Below, one piece after another: positions 62,579 through 64,000 of a DNA stretch of 64,000 bases. This DNA comes from Tuctoria greenei (Eukaryota; Streptophyta; Magnoliopsida; Poales; Poaceae). The stretch covers positions 288,187,560 to 288,251,559 of the forward strand of contig JAYESD010000001.1 in NCBI GenBank assembly GCA_036927565.1. The letters run 5' to 3'. Position 1 is the first letter of the stretch. Each line of letters starts with the position of its first letter. The translations under genes were made by a program, and so were the position numbers. The notes beneath the pieces were generated by a model. The model was not told where the DNA came from. It did no database searches and saw only the letters and a program-made list of their open reading frames with translations.

Positions 62579-63597
62579 GGACGAACAAGACACAAAAGTT
62601 CCTTTGAACTACAATCTTTATTTAATAGAACACAAGAGGAACAGCCCAAAAGTCGTCTACCTCGAGCTCTGGCCTTCCATGCTTATATAACCAGCTCTCA
62701 GGCCAACCCAAACCTAACTAGAACTCTAATCCTACTCAGTTCATAAATTGAAACTTTCCATAACTACTCAAGACTCTTCTATACGCAGATAGAAGCAATC
62801 TTAAGACTTCCAAACACCTTAGGAACGTATCCCACATTCCTAAAACAACTCAAATTCGTGACCCACATGAAATCCTATTATAACCAACTCAAATCTTTTC
62901 ATATTTGAGTCGAACACGACTCAGCCACAACCTGAGTCCATAACCTAGTCGGTTGGACATTTCCGACCAATTTTTACGTCCACATCTCTTCATCACGTCT
63001 CAGAACCATGTAGCCACGTCCATGCACTCCTTGCACACGTGCAAACATCTTCCAACAACGTCCACAATACCTTCATATGCATTGTTCTTGATTCAAACAT
63101 GTTGTGCAACCTCCCGATCAACTCAACCACAATTTCTCCCAAACTTGGTTGTTGAACCTCATCTTATCCGTAAGACTAGTTCAATGGATCCCGTCACCAG
63201 CCATGTCTTGAACTCAAGCAACACCTGCACATGAATAAACAATCAATACTTCCGAGCACAAATCCTCGACTTGACTCTCGTTAGTTCTCAAACTACAACA
63301 ACTTATGTGAGCACCTCACAAAAGCATGTTGCGAACCATAGCAAAATGATATCAAACATAACCACCAAAACACACCAAAAACTTAGTAAAAGAATACTTA
63401 GCAAACTTTTCATAAGTGTAAAGTAAGTTTGAAACATTGCAAGATAAAAGCAGAACAACTGCAATCAAGCTTCGAACCTTGCCAAAGCTAACCAAAACAT
63501 GCCGGACCTTGAGTCGGAGCTTAATAAAAAGATGTTTTGAGAGTATTCAAAACTTTTATCGTTAAAGCCAATGTATTCAGCACACATAGGTCTCACA
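62579..63597 (-). repeat. SIRE-like copia 3' LTR, right part (1,019 bp)
   Basis: Continues the LTR begun at 49,123, after one AAGTC copy. On the minus strand it starts TGTGAGACC at 63,597, directly after a polypurine tract, so TG...CA ends hold for the rejoined LTR. No ORF of interest. Confidence 0.75.
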
Positions 63598-64000
63598 ATC
63601 TCCCCCTTGATGAATGCATTGGCAACACCACTTAAAATCCAGACATTGACTTATTTATATGAAAAGTTTTGAAAACAATTTCTCCCCCTTTTTCTAAAAT
63701 CAAATGAGATAGAAATAAATTCCCCCCCTATACATACTTCTCCCCCTGAGAAGAATCGTGTCAAAAACACTTGTGAATATGTGCAAGGTGTGATCAATTT
63801 CTCCCTCTTTGACAATGTATTCAGCAAGGTACAAAAGAGAAATTTTAATTGTTATGAGCATATTATAACATATACATATAAAACAAAGCTCATCCAAGTT
63901 ATACTATCAAGTAACTTACACTATCACAACAATGAGATACATAAAGTAGTGCAAGCCATGCTAGAAATCATATGTAATTTTCAATTTAAGCAAGTCATGA
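63598..64000 (-). mobile_element. SIRE-like copia element, 3' internal region (partial)
   Basis: On the minus strand a polypurine tract TCAAGGGGGAGAT (plus 63,598-63,610) abuts the LTR. Several more GGGGGAGA-like tracts (plus 63,681-63,750) lie farther in, as is usual for the 3' untranslated part of SIRE-type elements. The coding region is to the right of the window. Confidence 0.7.

Overview
The window is plant nuclear DNA from a grass (Poaceae); the species cannot be fixed from sequence alone. The reasons are GT-AG introns in phase with a plant-specific MUN-domain gene, a plant UDP-glycosyltransferase with a PSPG box, and a transposon set typical of grass genomes: SIRE/Maximus-type and other Ty1-copia elements, Tat-lineage Ty3-gypsy elements, Stowaway MITEs, Mutator-like elements, hAT elements and an Au-like SINE. 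No CRISPR, plasmid, phage or bacterial operon structure is present.

Layout. 1-9,413: nested retrotransposons. The 3' end and 1,568-bp LTR of a SIRE-type copia element (+) lie against a decayed Tat-type gypsy element (-), which carries an 812-bp hAT insertion with an 8-bp target duplication. 9,414-12,816: intergenic, with a LINE remnant and two small MITEs. 12,817-39,060 (+): a 26-exon gene for a DUF810/MUN-domain protein, the likely orthologue of Arabidopsis PATROL1 (a Munc13-like factor that moves the plasma-membrane H+-ATPase in guard cells). About 3.5 kb of coding sequence is spread over 26 kb because the introns hold two antisense copia elements (5.3 and 6.0 kb), three further DNA transposons and a cluster of SINE/LINE-like retroposons. 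39,061-43,790: 3' flank with a foldback-rich Mutator-like element, a second transposon with 60-bp terminal tandem repeats, and a broken 42-bp minisatellite. 43,856-46,079 (-): a two-exon UGT74-like glycosyltransferase whose intron is almost entirely a Mutator-like element. 46,648-64,000: a degenerate hAT transposase gene, cut by a SIRE-like copia LTR, which is itself cut by a 12,975-bp gypsy element (840-bp LTRs, 5-bp target duplication AAGTC).

The two host genes converge tail to tail and show no evident functional link. The large gypsy element carries gag-pol on the minus strand and, between pol and its 3' LTR, a decayed ORF on the plus strand with a PF04195-like domain and a long coiled coil. 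That is the most system-like feature in the window; it belongs to a known but poorly understood trait of Tat-lineage elements. I see no clearly new biological system. Exon boundaries were set by eye from splice signals, codon phase and recalled similarity to PATROL1. No alignment, database search or RNA evidence was available. LTR divergences are manual counts.
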